Below, in pieces: positions 32,349 through 41,057 of a stretch of DNA of 64,000 nucleotides. Position 1 is the first letter of the stretch, and every line of letters starts with the position of its first letter. The notes beneath the pieces are model-generated. The model was not told the DNA's origin, made no database searches, and saw only the letters and a list, made by a program, of their open reading frames with translations. Source of the stretch: Thermacetogenium phaeum DSM 12270 (GTDB lineage Bacteria; Bacillota; DSM-12270; Thermacetogeniales; Thermacetogeniaceae); contig NC_018870.1 in NCBI RefSeq assembly GCF_000305935.1, positions 2,527,001 through 2,591,000 of the forward strand, given 5' to 3'. The translations under genes were made by a program, and so were the position numbers.

Positions 32349-34264
32349 CCTGATGACAGGAAGGCCGCTACCTCCTCGAGAGTGAAGGCGGTGCGGCAAG
32401 GGGGGAGGACGTCCAGGAAGATCCTCCCGTAGGGGCGCGTTCTCACCCTGGGGTCAAGGATGGCCACGACGCCGCGATCCTGCCGCGTCCGGATGAGCCT
32501 CCCAAACCCCTGCTTCAGGCGGATGACCGCCTCCGGAAGGGATAAACTGTAGAAGGCGCTCCTCCCAGTCCGCTCGATAGCCTTCAGCCTGGCCTCCATG
32601 ACGGGGTCATCCGGGACGGAAAAGGGCAGCTTCACCAGGATCACACAGGTGAGCGCCTCACCGGGCACATCCACCCCCTCCCAGTAAGATGCCGTAGCCA
32701 AGAGCACGGACTGCACATCATCCTTAAATACCTGAATCAGCTTTTGCTTGGGAAGATCCCCCTGCCGGAGAACCCTGAAAGGCATCTTCCCGGCGATGAG
32801 GTCGTAGACTTCGTTCATCCCTCTGTAGGAGGTAAAAAGCACAAATGCGCTGCCCCCGGTTTGCAGCAGAATCCCCTCAATAATGGGAGCGACTCTGGCG
32901 TAAAAATCAGGATCCCTTGGGTCGGGGAGCCCCGGCGGCAGGTAAAGGAGACACTGTTCCTCATATGAGAAGGGGGAATCCACGGTAACCTCCAGTGCCC
33001 CGGAACACCCGGTAGAAGCCCGAAAATAGGCAAAATCCCCCCCGATGCTCAATGTGGCCGAAGTCATCACGGCACTGGCAAGCTCCTCGTTGGAGAAGAG
33101 AAGGCGATTCAGGGTCTCTGACACGTCCAGGGGTGTAGCGTGGAGGGTCACCAGCTGGCGCCTCCCGGAGGACTCGGTTATTTCCACCCAGTAAACCTTC
33201 TCGGGATCCGCCGCGTTGAGAACCTCCCCTAGATCCCGGTTGTAGCGTTCCAGACAGTTAAAAATGGCGTTCTCCCGCTCCCCGATCAGATCGGGGTCAA
33301 ACAGACGCACCGTATCCTCAACCGCTTTTATAAGCTCCCCGCCGAGGGAGCGGAGATCCGCATCCGCAGGAAGGGAAAAGCTACTGCCGGTCCCCTTCCG
33401 GGATGAGGCCACTGCTGCGAAGAACTCGCCATTTAAGGCCAGAGCCCTTTGCACGGCATCCAGATGGCATCCGTCCCTCTTGCGCAGCTGGAAGAGCAGT
33501 ACCGGCAGGCGCATCGCGGAAACCTCAATCCCCATCGTACGCCGTGCTGCCTGCTCGATATGCTGCGCCTCATCGAAAACCACATAGCGGTAGGCGGGGA
33601 GAAGGGAGGCCACCCCCCCGCTGCACTCCCTGAGATGCAGGTCGGTGAAGAAAAGGGCATGGTTGCAGATGATGATCCTGGCATCCTGCAGCCTTTTCCT
33701 CGCCCTTACCAAAAAGCAGTCATCATAAAGATAGCACCTACGCCCGGGGCAGGTATCGTCACAACAAACCCGGCTCCAGGTCTCCCCGGGTTCAAAGGGG
33801 AGTTCCGCCCTGTCCCCTGTTTCCGTTGTGTCAACCCAATCCCTGAGGCGCTCCAGCACCTCTTCATCGGGGAAAAGCCCCTTGTTCTGCAGCTCCTCTA
33901 TATAGCGCACCAGGCAGAGATAGTTTCCCTTTCCCTTGGCCAGCTCCGCCCGGAAATCTACCCCCAGCGCCTTTTCCAGGAAAGGAATGTCTTTGCACAG
34001 CAGCTGTTCCTGCAGGGCGATGGTAGCAGTGCTGACAATCCCCCGGGCATCATCCGCAACGGCATGGGAAAGCGGTACCAGATACGCAAAACTCTTCCCG
34101 GTTCCCGTCCCGGCCTCGGCGATCACATGGTGCTCCTGCAAAAGCCCGCGCTCCACGGCAAGAGCCATCTCGATCTGCTGCTCCCGCACCTCGTAGCCGG
34201 GGATCCCGTTGGGCAGGGTTTCCCGGAAGACTTTTTCAACAGGGGATATCACTCTTCTCATCAC
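32345..34264 (-). CDS. DinG/XPD-type ATP-dependent DNA helicase
   Basis: 639-residue superfamily 2 helicase. Walker A EAGTGTGKSFAYL, four Fe-S ligand cysteines in the CCDDTCPGRRC to CFL stretch, DEAQ box (FDEAQHIE), and C-terminal motifs LLATASYWEGVDVPG and KQGFGRLIRTRQDRG. It unwinds DNA 5' to 3' in repair or R-loop removal. ATG after GGGGGAG. It lacks the exonuclease domain of YpvA-type DinG. Confidence 0.9.
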   Translation of the reverse strand: MMRRVISPVEKVFRETLPNGIPGYEVREQQIEMALAVERGLLQEHHVIAEAGTGTGKSFAYLVPLSHAVADDARGIVSTATIALQEQLLCKDIPFLEKALGVDFRAELAKGKGNYLCLVRYIEELQNKGLFPDEEVLERLRDWVDTTETGDRAELPFEPGETWSRVCCDDTCPGRRCYLYDDCFLVRARKRLQDARIIICNHALFFTDLHLRECSGGVASLLPAYRYVVFDEAQHIEQAARRTMGIEVSAMRLPVLLFQLRKRDGCHLDAVQRALALNGEFFAAVASSRKGTGSSFSLPADADLRSLGGELIKAVEDTVRLFDPDLIGERENAIFNCLERYNRDLGEVLNAADPEKVYWVEITESSGRRQLVTLHATPLDVSETLNRLLFSNEELASAVMTSATLSIGGDFAYFRASTGCSGALEVTVDSPFSYEEQCLLYLPPGLPDPRDPDFYARVAPIIEGILLQTGGSAFVLFTSYRGMNEVYDLIAGKMPFRVLRQGDLPKQKLIQVFKDDVQSVLLATASYWEGVDVPGEALTCVILVKLPFSVPDDPVMEARLKAIERTGRSAFYSLSLPEAVIRLKQGFGRLIRTRQDRGVVAILDPRVRTRPYGRIFLDVLPPCRTAFTLEEVAAFLSSG

Positions 34265-34570
34265 AAAAACTCCCCCGGAAAGTGCCGATTACAGTTTATA
34301 TGCTTCAAGCGGTGCCGCCGTTTTTCTCGGCCAAACGAATCAAACCATGAGCTCCAACCGGCTTTTATTATTATACTGCTTAATTATACTCCTCACCCTA
34401 AATCTCCTTCCCGCCCCTTCCCGTTTAATGGCATTCAACCGGGCATCCTGCCTTTGATTTAAACATCCTTGTTGAGCCACACAGCGATGGGAAAACAAAG
34501 GATATTAACTTAAAATGGAGAATAATTTCATTAGATGAAACAGGAATTTAGCGTAGAGGAGGGAGCCCTG
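34265..34570. other. Divergent intergenic region (dinG / zinc-ribbon gene)
   Basis: AT-rich stretch with two minus-strand TATAAT-like boxes near 34365-34390 that could be dinG -10 elements. No gene was seen. Confidence 0.4.
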
Positions 34571-35080
34571 ATGCCCTTTTGCCCCCGCTGCGGAGCCGAA
34601 TACAGGGATGGTTTTACCGTTTGCAAGGACTGCCAGGAGGCGCTTGTAGATAAGCCCCCGCAAGACCACCTCGGCCAAAAAACCGATCGGGAATACATTG
34701 ACTGGAAGTGGTCGTTCCTGACAAATGTCCGCAACAGCCAGGAAGCGGATATACTCGTGTCGCTCCTGGAGTCAGAAGGAATCCCCGCCCTGAAAAAACA
34801 CAAGGGAGCCGGGCAGTTTATGGAGATCTATCTGGGAACCGCAAACGACCTCGACCTTTACGTTCCCGGATCATACCTGGAAACTGCCAGGTCCTTGATC
34901 GGTTTAAAGCAGGTAAGCATTCCTGCCGGGCGAAATGATGAAGAGGAGCCTCCCACTACGTCTTTCAGGCGGGAGACAGGCAGAATCATCATCATCGCCC
35001 TGGTGCTTGTTCCCTTTCTTATCGCCCTGATTCAATCTCTCGTCAGCACCTTCAGCAAAATCTTCGGCGAATTAAAATAA
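34571..35080 (+). CDS. Zinc-ribbon, DUF2007-like membrane protein
   Basis: 169 residues. An N-terminal zinc ribbon (FCPRCGAEYRDGFTVCKDC) is followed by a DUF2007-type segment (FLTNVRNSQEADILVSLLES, EGIPALKKHKGAGQ, DLYVPGSYLETARSLI) and one C-terminal helix (IIIIALVLVPFLIALIQSL). The start ATG was chosen because GAGGAGGG lies just upstream; the earlier ATG at 34535 has no SD. Function unknown; likely membrane-associated. Confidence 0.7.
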   Translation: MPFCPRCGAEYRDGFTVCKDCQEALVDKPPQDHLGQKTDREYIDWKWSFLTNVRNSQEADILVSLLESEGIPALKKHKGAGQFMEIYLGTANDLDLYVPGSYLETARSLIGLKQVSIPAGRNDEEEPPTTSFRRETGRIIIIALVLVPFLIALIQSLVSTFSKIFGELK

Positions 35081-35084
35081 GTGT

Positions 35085-37487
35085 TCACCCCGACTGGTAG
35101 AAATCGGCAACCCGCTTCACCTCCACCAGGTCGCCCCCCAGCTCCCTGAAAATATCCACCGTCAAGCCGTCCACGGTCAGGTATAAAATCTGCCACCCCT
35201 GACGGGCGTAGTCCAGAAGCACTTTAATTGCGTTCCGCTTTCTGGCAGCTGATGAATTCAACAGGGGGTCATCCAGCACCAGGAACCCCTGCTCCTCCCC
35301 CAACACCCTTTCCAGCAGGGCGAGGCGCAGGGAAAGCAGCAGCTGTGCCCTGGTGCCATCGCTCAAGGAATCCTCGGTGAATTCAACGCCTTCCCCGGCG
35401 GCACTGAAGACCACATCCCCGCCCTCCCTGGTGAAGGTGAGGGTGTCGTAGCGGCCGGTAATCCTATAGAAGATCTCCCCCGCCCGGGTGAAGGGCATTA
35501 AAAGGATGTCGGCAAACTCCCCCTTGACGGCCTCAATCGCCTGCTGCACCCAAAGAGCCGCCAGGGCCTCCCTGATGGCACCCTTCAAAACCAGCGCCGC
35601 CTCTTCGAGCTTCTGGGCAAGGGAGGACACATCCTCGCAACCTATGGCATACAGGCTGCGGGCATTCTCCACCTCCTGCTGGAGGAGGTGATCGTGCTGC
35701 TGCTGCAGGGCCTGTTCCTCCCCTGCCAGTTCTGCCCCTCTTTTCTCAAGGTCGGCGATGAGGCCCTCCAGCTCCTCCAGAGGACGGGGAGCCGGAAACC
35801 GCTCCAGGTAGGGAGCCAGCTCCAGGAGCCTCTCCCTCCAATCCTCCCCCTCACCAAACAGCGCCATCAGCCGTGCCTCTATCTTACCGATTTCCCCTTC
35901 CAACCGCTCTTTCTCCTTCAGGGCGGCTTCGAGAGAGGACCGGTCGGGCATTCCGGTTTTCTGCATCAGTCCGGAAAGAGCGCTCCTGGCGCTGTCGAGT
36001 TCTCCCAGGCACTCCGCCAACCGTGACCGGGCCTCCCGAAGGCTGGCGGTGAGGTTCTCCAACTCCCGCTCTGCCAGAAGGCGCTCCCGGGCGAGTTTCC
36101 GCAGCTCTTCCTCCCGGTCCCGGCAGTCCTCATCCGCCCTCTTCAATAATTCCGCCCCTCTTTCCTCCTCTTCCTGAAAGTGCCTCTCCAGGGCGGATAC
36201 GGCCGCCTCCAGGGAACCGGCAGCCTGCACCCCGCATTCCCGCAGCAGCTGCCGCACCTTCTTCTCCGCTTCTTCCACAGCCCTGCCGCAGGCAGCGGTC
36301 ACCGCCGCCGATCCGACACCTACCCCTAAGGCGGCAACGGCGGCACACCCGCCGGGGATTACCTGCCCGGCTGCGATCAATCCCGCAGCCAGTGCGGCCA
36401 TTATCAGAGCCAGAGCCGCAAGCCACCTCATCCTGCTCCGCTGTTCACCGGCTCTTCTGGCATTATGCAAATGCGCCCCGGCTTCTGCCAGGGTGTCGGC
36501 GCGCCTCCTCCCTTTTCGCTCCAGCTCCCGGCGCAGGCCTTCCAGCCTCTCCCGGGCGGCGCCGGAGGCGCCTTCGGCTTCCCTTATGCGCTGGGTCAGG
36601 TTATCAATCCTCACGCGCAGGTCGGCAATGCCGGCCTCCGCCCTTTCCACCCCTTCCTTCAAGGATGCTTCTTTCTCAACAAGCATCTCTTCCCTGGCGG
36701 CGAGTTCCGCCCAGAGCTGGAGATCCCCCCGGGAGCAGCGTTCATAACCCTCTTCCCCGTACCGCCGTTTGAGGGCCTGAAGTTTCCTCTCCAATTCACC
36801 GGCGGCGGCGCAGAGCGCCGCCAGGCGCTCCTCCTTCAAGGACTCCCGCTCTCTCCTGAGCGATGCCAGTTCCTCCCTGACCGATTGCAGCTTCCCTGCC
36901 GCGGCCTGCCTCTCCCGGGAAGCCTTTTCCCTGGCGGACAGAGCGGAAAGAAAAAGGTCTTTTTTGCGGCAGAGTTCCAGAGGGTTCCGGAGCTCTTCAC
37001 TTTTACCTTTCGTCCAGCAGTTCCTCTTAGGGGGGAGACCTGCCCGGGCGCGCATCTCCGCCACCAGACCCGCCGGATTCTCCTCGAGGTCCGCGGAAAA
37101 GTGGCGGATGCAGGCATCCAGCAGCGGCCCCTTCTTCTCCCTGTTGCCGGACCAGAGCAAAGCCAGGTCGCTCCCCCGGACAATGGGCAGCCTGGAAAAC
37201 TCAGCCGGCAGGCCGAGGAGCCTGTCGAGATCGGCGTTCCCCTCACAGGTCATCTCTTCCCCCCGGTGCTCAAGCCTCACATATCCATCGTATTCCGTAA
37301 AGCGCCGGGAGCAGAAGCGCGACTGGGCGCTGCCCCTCCGGAAAAGCATGTTTACAATTATGTCAACCAACGCCGTTTTCCCCGCCTCGTTGTCGTCGAA
37401 AACGACAGTACAGTTCTTCCCCCACCGGAAGCAGACGGGTTTTAAAAGGGGGCCGACCGGCCGGCACTTCATCTCCAGAATCCGCAA
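35085..37487 (-). CDS. yhaN: YhaN-type Rad50/SbcC-like AAA ATPase
   Basis: 800 residues. Walker A region DDNEAGKTALVDIIVN, long coiled coils, a central hydrophobic pair of helices (LAALALIMAALAAGLIAAG and AAVAALGVGVGSAAVTAA), and the C-terminal signature LSDGTRAQLLLSLRLALLER with Walker B FLVLDDPLLN. Membrane helices within the coiled coil mark YhaN rather than true SbcC. TTG start, two bases after the yhaO-like stop. Probably works with that nuclease on DNA ends. Confidence 0.85.
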   Translation of the reverse strand: MRILEMKCRPVGPLLKPVCFRWGKNCTVVFDDNEAGKTALVDIIVNMLFRRGSAQSRFCSRRFTEYDGYVRLEHRGEEMTCEGNADLDRLLGLPAEFSRLPIVRGSDLALLWSGNREKKGPLLDACIRHFSADLEENPAGLVAEMRARAGLPPKRNCWTKGKSEELRNPLELCRKKDLFLSALSAREKASRERQAAAGKLQSVREELASLRRERESLKEERLAALCAAAGELERKLQALKRRYGEEGYERCSRGDLQLWAELAAREEMLVEKEASLKEGVERAEAGIADLRVRIDNLTQRIREAEGASGAARERLEGLRRELERKGRRRADTLAEAGAHLHNARRAGEQRSRMRWLAALALIMAALAAGLIAAGQVIPGGCAAVAALGVGVGSAAVTAACGRAVEEAEKKVRQLLRECGVQAAGSLEAAVSALERHFQEEEERGAELLKRADEDCRDREEELRKLARERLLAERELENLTASLREARSRLAECLGELDSARSALSGLMQKTGMPDRSSLEAALKEKERLEGEIGKIEARLMALFGEGEDWRERLLELAPYLERFPAPRPLEELEGLIADLEKRGAELAGEEQALQQQHDHLLQQEVENARSLYAIGCEDVSSLAQKLEEAALVLKGAIREALAALWVQQAIEAVKGEFADILLMPFTRAGEIFYRITGRYDTLTFTREGGDVVFSAAGEGVEFTEDSLSDGTRAQLLLSLRLALLERVLGEEQGFLVLDDPLLNSSAARKRNAIKVLLDYARQGWQILYLTVDGLTVDIFRELGGDLVEVKRVADFYQSG

Positions 37488-37489
37488 AG

Positions 37490-38632
37490 CTACTTCACCG
37501 TTCCCAGATACCTCATGATAAAGGAAAGGGCCTGACGGTAGATCCCCTCCCGGTCTTCCCGCACCTCACGCGCCAGTTCCCTCAGGCAGGGTTCGCCGCA
37601 GTCCTCCAGGGCGTCGACGGCAGGGGGTTCCGACTCCCGCAGAAATTGCAGACACCGGCGGGCAATCCCCGGCAGGGCGGACACCCCGGTGATGCGGAGC
37701 GTCCCCGTATTGACGTCCCGCCAGCGGTCGCGGTACCTGTCCACCAGGCTCAGGATCTCACCTGCGCAGGCCTCTTCACTGACGTTAGCCACCCAGCCGT
37801 CCACCTCCAGGTCGAGGATTACCTGATCGCTGCCGCCCCTTTCCAGAAAGAGCCGCATCTCCTCCAGGGTCTTTTCTTCCTCCCCGGGAACAAAGAAAAA
37901 GGGCACCCTTTCCCTGCGGGGCACCCCGGGGATCTTCACCCCTTGCGGGAAGACCCCCTCAGGAGAAACCTCGACGAGAAAAACCCGCCGCTCCCCTGTT
38001 TCCCGCCGGGCCAGAGGATAGGGGGTACCGCTGTAGGCGGCCCGGACGTCGTTCACGGCAAACGCCGGAAGCGTCGGGTTGTGCCAGTGGCCAAGGGCAA
38101 TATAGGAAGGGGGGAAATCCTCGAAGTCACGGTCCCATAGGCAGGCCGCACCAGAGTGCCCGTTCTCTTTTAGAAAGTAACAGGCAGACAGGGAGGAGCT
38201 GTAAAAATTGGCGTGAACCAGGGCTACCAGCGGAGAGCTTTCCTGGCGCAGGGCCAGCCGCCGCAGGGCCTCCCCCCCCTCTCTCCCCGGAAGGTAGGGA
38301 ACCCCGACGACCGGAACGCCGTCCACCTCCCACCGGAAGGCTTCCGGCCCACAGCAGACGTGCACGTTCCTTCCGTAATACTCACCGGAACGAAATGCCT
38401 CCGCATCGTGATTGCCGGGAATGACAAAAACCTCTCCCTCCACCGACTCCAGCAACTCCCTTACCTCCGCCCGTAAATCAAGAGCGGCCTCCGGGCTGTC
38501 GAAGAGGTCCCCGGCAACGACCAGAGCCGCACAGGCGAGCTCCTGCACCATGCGGCACACGGTGCGGAAGGCCTCCATCCTCTCCGGCGCCCCAGGGGTC
38601 AGGTGCACATCGGCAGTATGCAGCAATTTCAA
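37490..38632 (-). CDS. yhaO: YhaO/SbcD-like metallophosphoesterase nuclease
   Basis: 380 residues with the calcineurin-type motifs in order: HTADVHL (D, H), VVAGDLFDS, IPGNHDAE, and ALGHWHNPT. It uses two metal ions to cut DNA. The gene sits just ahead of the yhaN-like ATPase gene, forming a two-gene unit. Length fits YhaO/SbcD. Confidence 0.88.
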   Translation of the reverse strand: MKLLHTADVHLTPGAPERMEAFRTVCRMVQELACAALVVAGDLFDSPEAALDLRAEVRELLESVEGEVFVIPGNHDAEAFRSGEYYGRNVHVCCGPEAFRWEVDGVPVVGVPYLPGREGGEALRRLALRQESSPLVALVHANFYSSSLSACYFLKENGHSGAACLWDRDFEDFPPSYIALGHWHNPTLPAFAVNDVRAAYSGTPYPLARRETGERRVFLVEVSPEGVFPQGVKIPGVPRRERVPFFFVPGEEEKTLEEMRLFLERGGSDQVILDLEVDGWVANVSEEACAGEILSLVDRYRDRWRDVNTGTLRITGVSALPGIARRCLQFLRESEPPAVDALEDCGEPCLRELAREVREDREGIYRQALSFIMRYLGTVK

Positions 38633-38819
38633 AGAGAATCACCTTCTCATTCTAACCCGGCTCTCTTTTCCAACACCTTAAAAGGACTACCACCTCTATT
38701 AACCTGCCTTCACCGGGCAAAAACGGAGCTGGCAGGGGATTTACGTCCCGGGAGGAGGGCGACCGCTTACCGCCGCAGCGGTTGCACCTGGTTACTGCCG
38801 CCCTCCGGACCCCTTCCTT

Positions 38820-40394
38820 TCAGCCGACCGAAATCGAATTGACCAGTCGGCCGTCAATGTAGAGGAAAACAACACCCGAGCCATAAGTATAAACAGGGAT
38901 CTTATATTCCCCCGCCTCCATCCTCTCCTGGTAGGCGGTGCGCCTGCCGGCGCCGTCCTGCACCTCCAGGCGCACGGTCGAACTCTGCAAGAGCTGCACC
39001 GTGATCAGCGTTTTTCTTCCCGGGGCTCCCACCTGTCTGACGGAGATCTCGACGGCAGTCCCCTCCGGATGGCTGGTACGAGGCGGAGGAGCGGTTGCCG
39101 CGACGACACCGTCAGGTGGATTTCCGGCAATGCGAAAACCCGCCTTTTGCAGCTCCTCGACCGCCTCTGCCGCCGGCCATCCCCTGACGTCGGGCACCGT
39201 GACGAGGCGTGAAGAATCGACCGTGAGAAAAACGGGAAGACCTTTCAAAAACCTGCTCCCCGCCGGCGGCCACTGGTCAACAATCCTCCCTTCCTCCGGG
39301 TTGCCGCCGTCCTGCTGCCCTCGAAGACGGACGGACAGACCGACTGCAGCCAGTTGCCGGGAAGCGTCGGCAAGGGTCAGCCCCTGAACCTGGGGCACGA
39401 CTGTACCCGCCCGAAAATACCAGAGGAAAAGCAGAAAGGCCAGGCAGACAAAGGCAGCTCCCGTCAGGAAAAGAGGTCTGGACAGCAATGCCCGGAGGAA
39501 CAACGATGAAGGAGAAGGCTTTACCCGGGAAGCCCTTCCTGCAGGGCTCAGGATCCGGGTAGCAGCCTCATCCCCGCTTTCACAAAACGGCCTCAGTGCC
39601 CCCGCCAGGGAGAGGGCAGTGGGGTAACGCCGCTCAGGATCCTTGGCAATGGCCTTTTGGACGACAGCCGCCAGCAGCGGGGGCACCTGAGGGTTGATCT
39701 CGTCTACCGGAACCGGCTCCTCGTACAGCTGTTTGTCGGTGATTTCTTTCAGGGAGCCCCCCGTGAACGGAGGGGTTCCGGTAAGCAGCTCGTAAAGGAC
39801 GACCCCTGCACTGTATATATCCGATTGAAAACAGGCTTCTTCCCCCCGGATCCTCTCCGGAGCCAGATAAGGAGCCGACCCGATCAACACCCCCTTTTGA
39901 TCGACCAGGGAGGAATCGTGGATATTTGCCGCCAGGCCGAAATCCGCCACCTTGACCTGCCCGGCGGCGTTCACCAGAATATTATGGGGTTTGATGTCGC
40001 GGTGAATAATGCCCTGCTCATGAGCTTTGGCCAGCGCCAAACAGACCTGAGCCATTAGGTTCGCCGCCCGTTCCGGGGGCAGCGGCCCTTCCCTTTGCAG
40101 CAGATCCCGCAGGCTTTCCCCCGGAAAATATTCCATTACCAGAAAATAGTCTTCCCCTTCTTGAACCAGATCGAAAATGGATATGATATTGGGGTGGGAT
40201 AGCGCCGCCGCAGCCCGGGCCTCCCGCCATAAGTGCTCCCGAAAGATTTCGTTTTTGGAAAGGTGTGGATGCAGGACCTTGATCGCTACGGTTCTGTTCA
40301 GCAAGTTGCACCGCGCCCGGTAAACGGTGCCGATACCCCCGCGCCCAATCTCCTCTTCAATTTCGTAACGGTTCGCGAGCAATTTATGATTCAT
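38820..40394 (-). CDS. PASTA-domain Ser/Thr protein kinase
   Basis: About 524 residues. Kinase domain: glycine loop GRGGIGTVYRA, VAIKVLHPH lysine, HRDIKPHNILVN catalytic loop, DFGLAANI, APERIRGEE. One membrane helix (FLTGAAFVCLAFLLFLWYF) follows, then two PASTA repeats (VPQVQGLTLADA and VPDVRGWPAAEAVEELQKAG). The C-terminal ~70 residues form an additional beta-like domain. ATG 40394 was chosen because the kinase fold starts right after it; the longer frame enters a repeat element. PrkC-like kinases sense muropeptides. No phosphatase gene is adjacent. Confidence 0.88.
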   Translation of the reverse strand: MNHKLLANRYEIEEEIGRGGIGTVYRARCNLLNRTVAIKVLHPHLSKNEIFREHLWREARAAAALSHPNIISIFDLVQEGEDYFLVMEYFPGESLRDLLQREGPLPPERAANLMAQVCLALAKAHEQGIIHRDIKPHNILVNAAGQVKVADFGLAANIHDSSLVDQKGVLIGSAPYLAPERIRGEEACFQSDIYSAGVVLYELLTGTPPFTGGSLKEITDKQLYEEPVPVDEINPQVPPLLAAVVQKAIAKDPERRYPTALSLAGALRPFCESGDEAATRILSPAGRASRVKPSPSSLFLRALLSRPLFLTGAAFVCLAFLLFLWYFRAGTVVPQVQGLTLADASRQLAAVGLSVRLRGQQDGGNPEEGRIVDQWPPAGSRFLKGLPVFLTVDSSRLVTVPDVRGWPAAEAVEELQKAGFRIAGNPPDGVVAATAPPPRTSHPEGTAVEISVRQVGAPGRKTLITVQLLQSSTVRLEVQDGAGRRTAYQERMEAGEYKIPVYTYGSGVVFLYIDGRLVNSISVG

Positions 40395-40614
40395 GGCCTG
40401 ACCGTTCCCTTTTTTGTCATGAAAATAGATCACATACCCCGCCGGTCTACCGCTCGACTCCCGATTCCAGGCTGAACAGGACGACGGCTCGCTTCGGGAC
40501 AGCTCTGGGGTGCTGCGTAACATGTTGCGAACTGCTTCTGCCAATCAGCGTTTGGCCTCGCAGCAAATCCATTCCATCGCAGCTCAATAGGTGAGGTGTC
40601 TGTACTCGCATCCC

Positions 40615-40722
40615 GACCTGTCATCCTCGCTTCGCCTGTCCTGTTACCCGGCCTTCCATAGGTCGCTCGCCGGTAGACCCGTCCGTGTATTTTCATGCTC
40701 TGTAGGTGCCGCCCCAGGCGGC
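40615..40722. repeat. Interspersed repeat, copy 1
   Basis: About 108 bp, nearly identical to 50227-50333. It ends in a small perfect hairpin, GCCGCC/GGCGGC. Neither copy is near a transposase. A further ~170 bp on the left side is present only here. Confidence 0.75.
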
Positions 40723-41057
40723 GTGAGGGTCTGCCTAGCCTAATAATTATGCACTGCTCCTTGCACCTGTTCCCCCCACTCCGTCAAGCTAACGGGGGCT
40801 ATAACAACCCCCTCTGCCAAACGAACATTTTCCCCGGCGATCCCCAATACCGGAAGAGGTTAATCCCCTTAAGCGGATGGAGTTAAGTGTGTTAGAGGTA
40901 GGAAAAGGCATTTCAGGCCGCATTCATTCCCGGAACCGGCTTTGTATTTGCCGCCACCAGCTTTTTATATCTTAACAAGAAAGATAAAATGCGGCAACAC
41001 CGACCGTTCCCTGACAGCTCCAGCTACAGGTCGTATCTCCGGCAGGCGAAAGATTAG
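40723..41057. other. Non-coding region between the repeat and argH
   Basis: No gene seen. It contains an A/T-rich patch near 40960-41000 that could terminate the arginine operon, but no clean stem plus U-tract was found. Confidence 0.4.

Noticed and set aside
33449-34462. 337-codon plus-strand open frame over dinG
   Set aside because: Antisense shadow of a clear helicase gene.
36465-37445. 326-codon plus-strand frame over the YhaN-like gene
   Set aside because: Antisense shadow; low-complexity Pro/Leu-rich translation.
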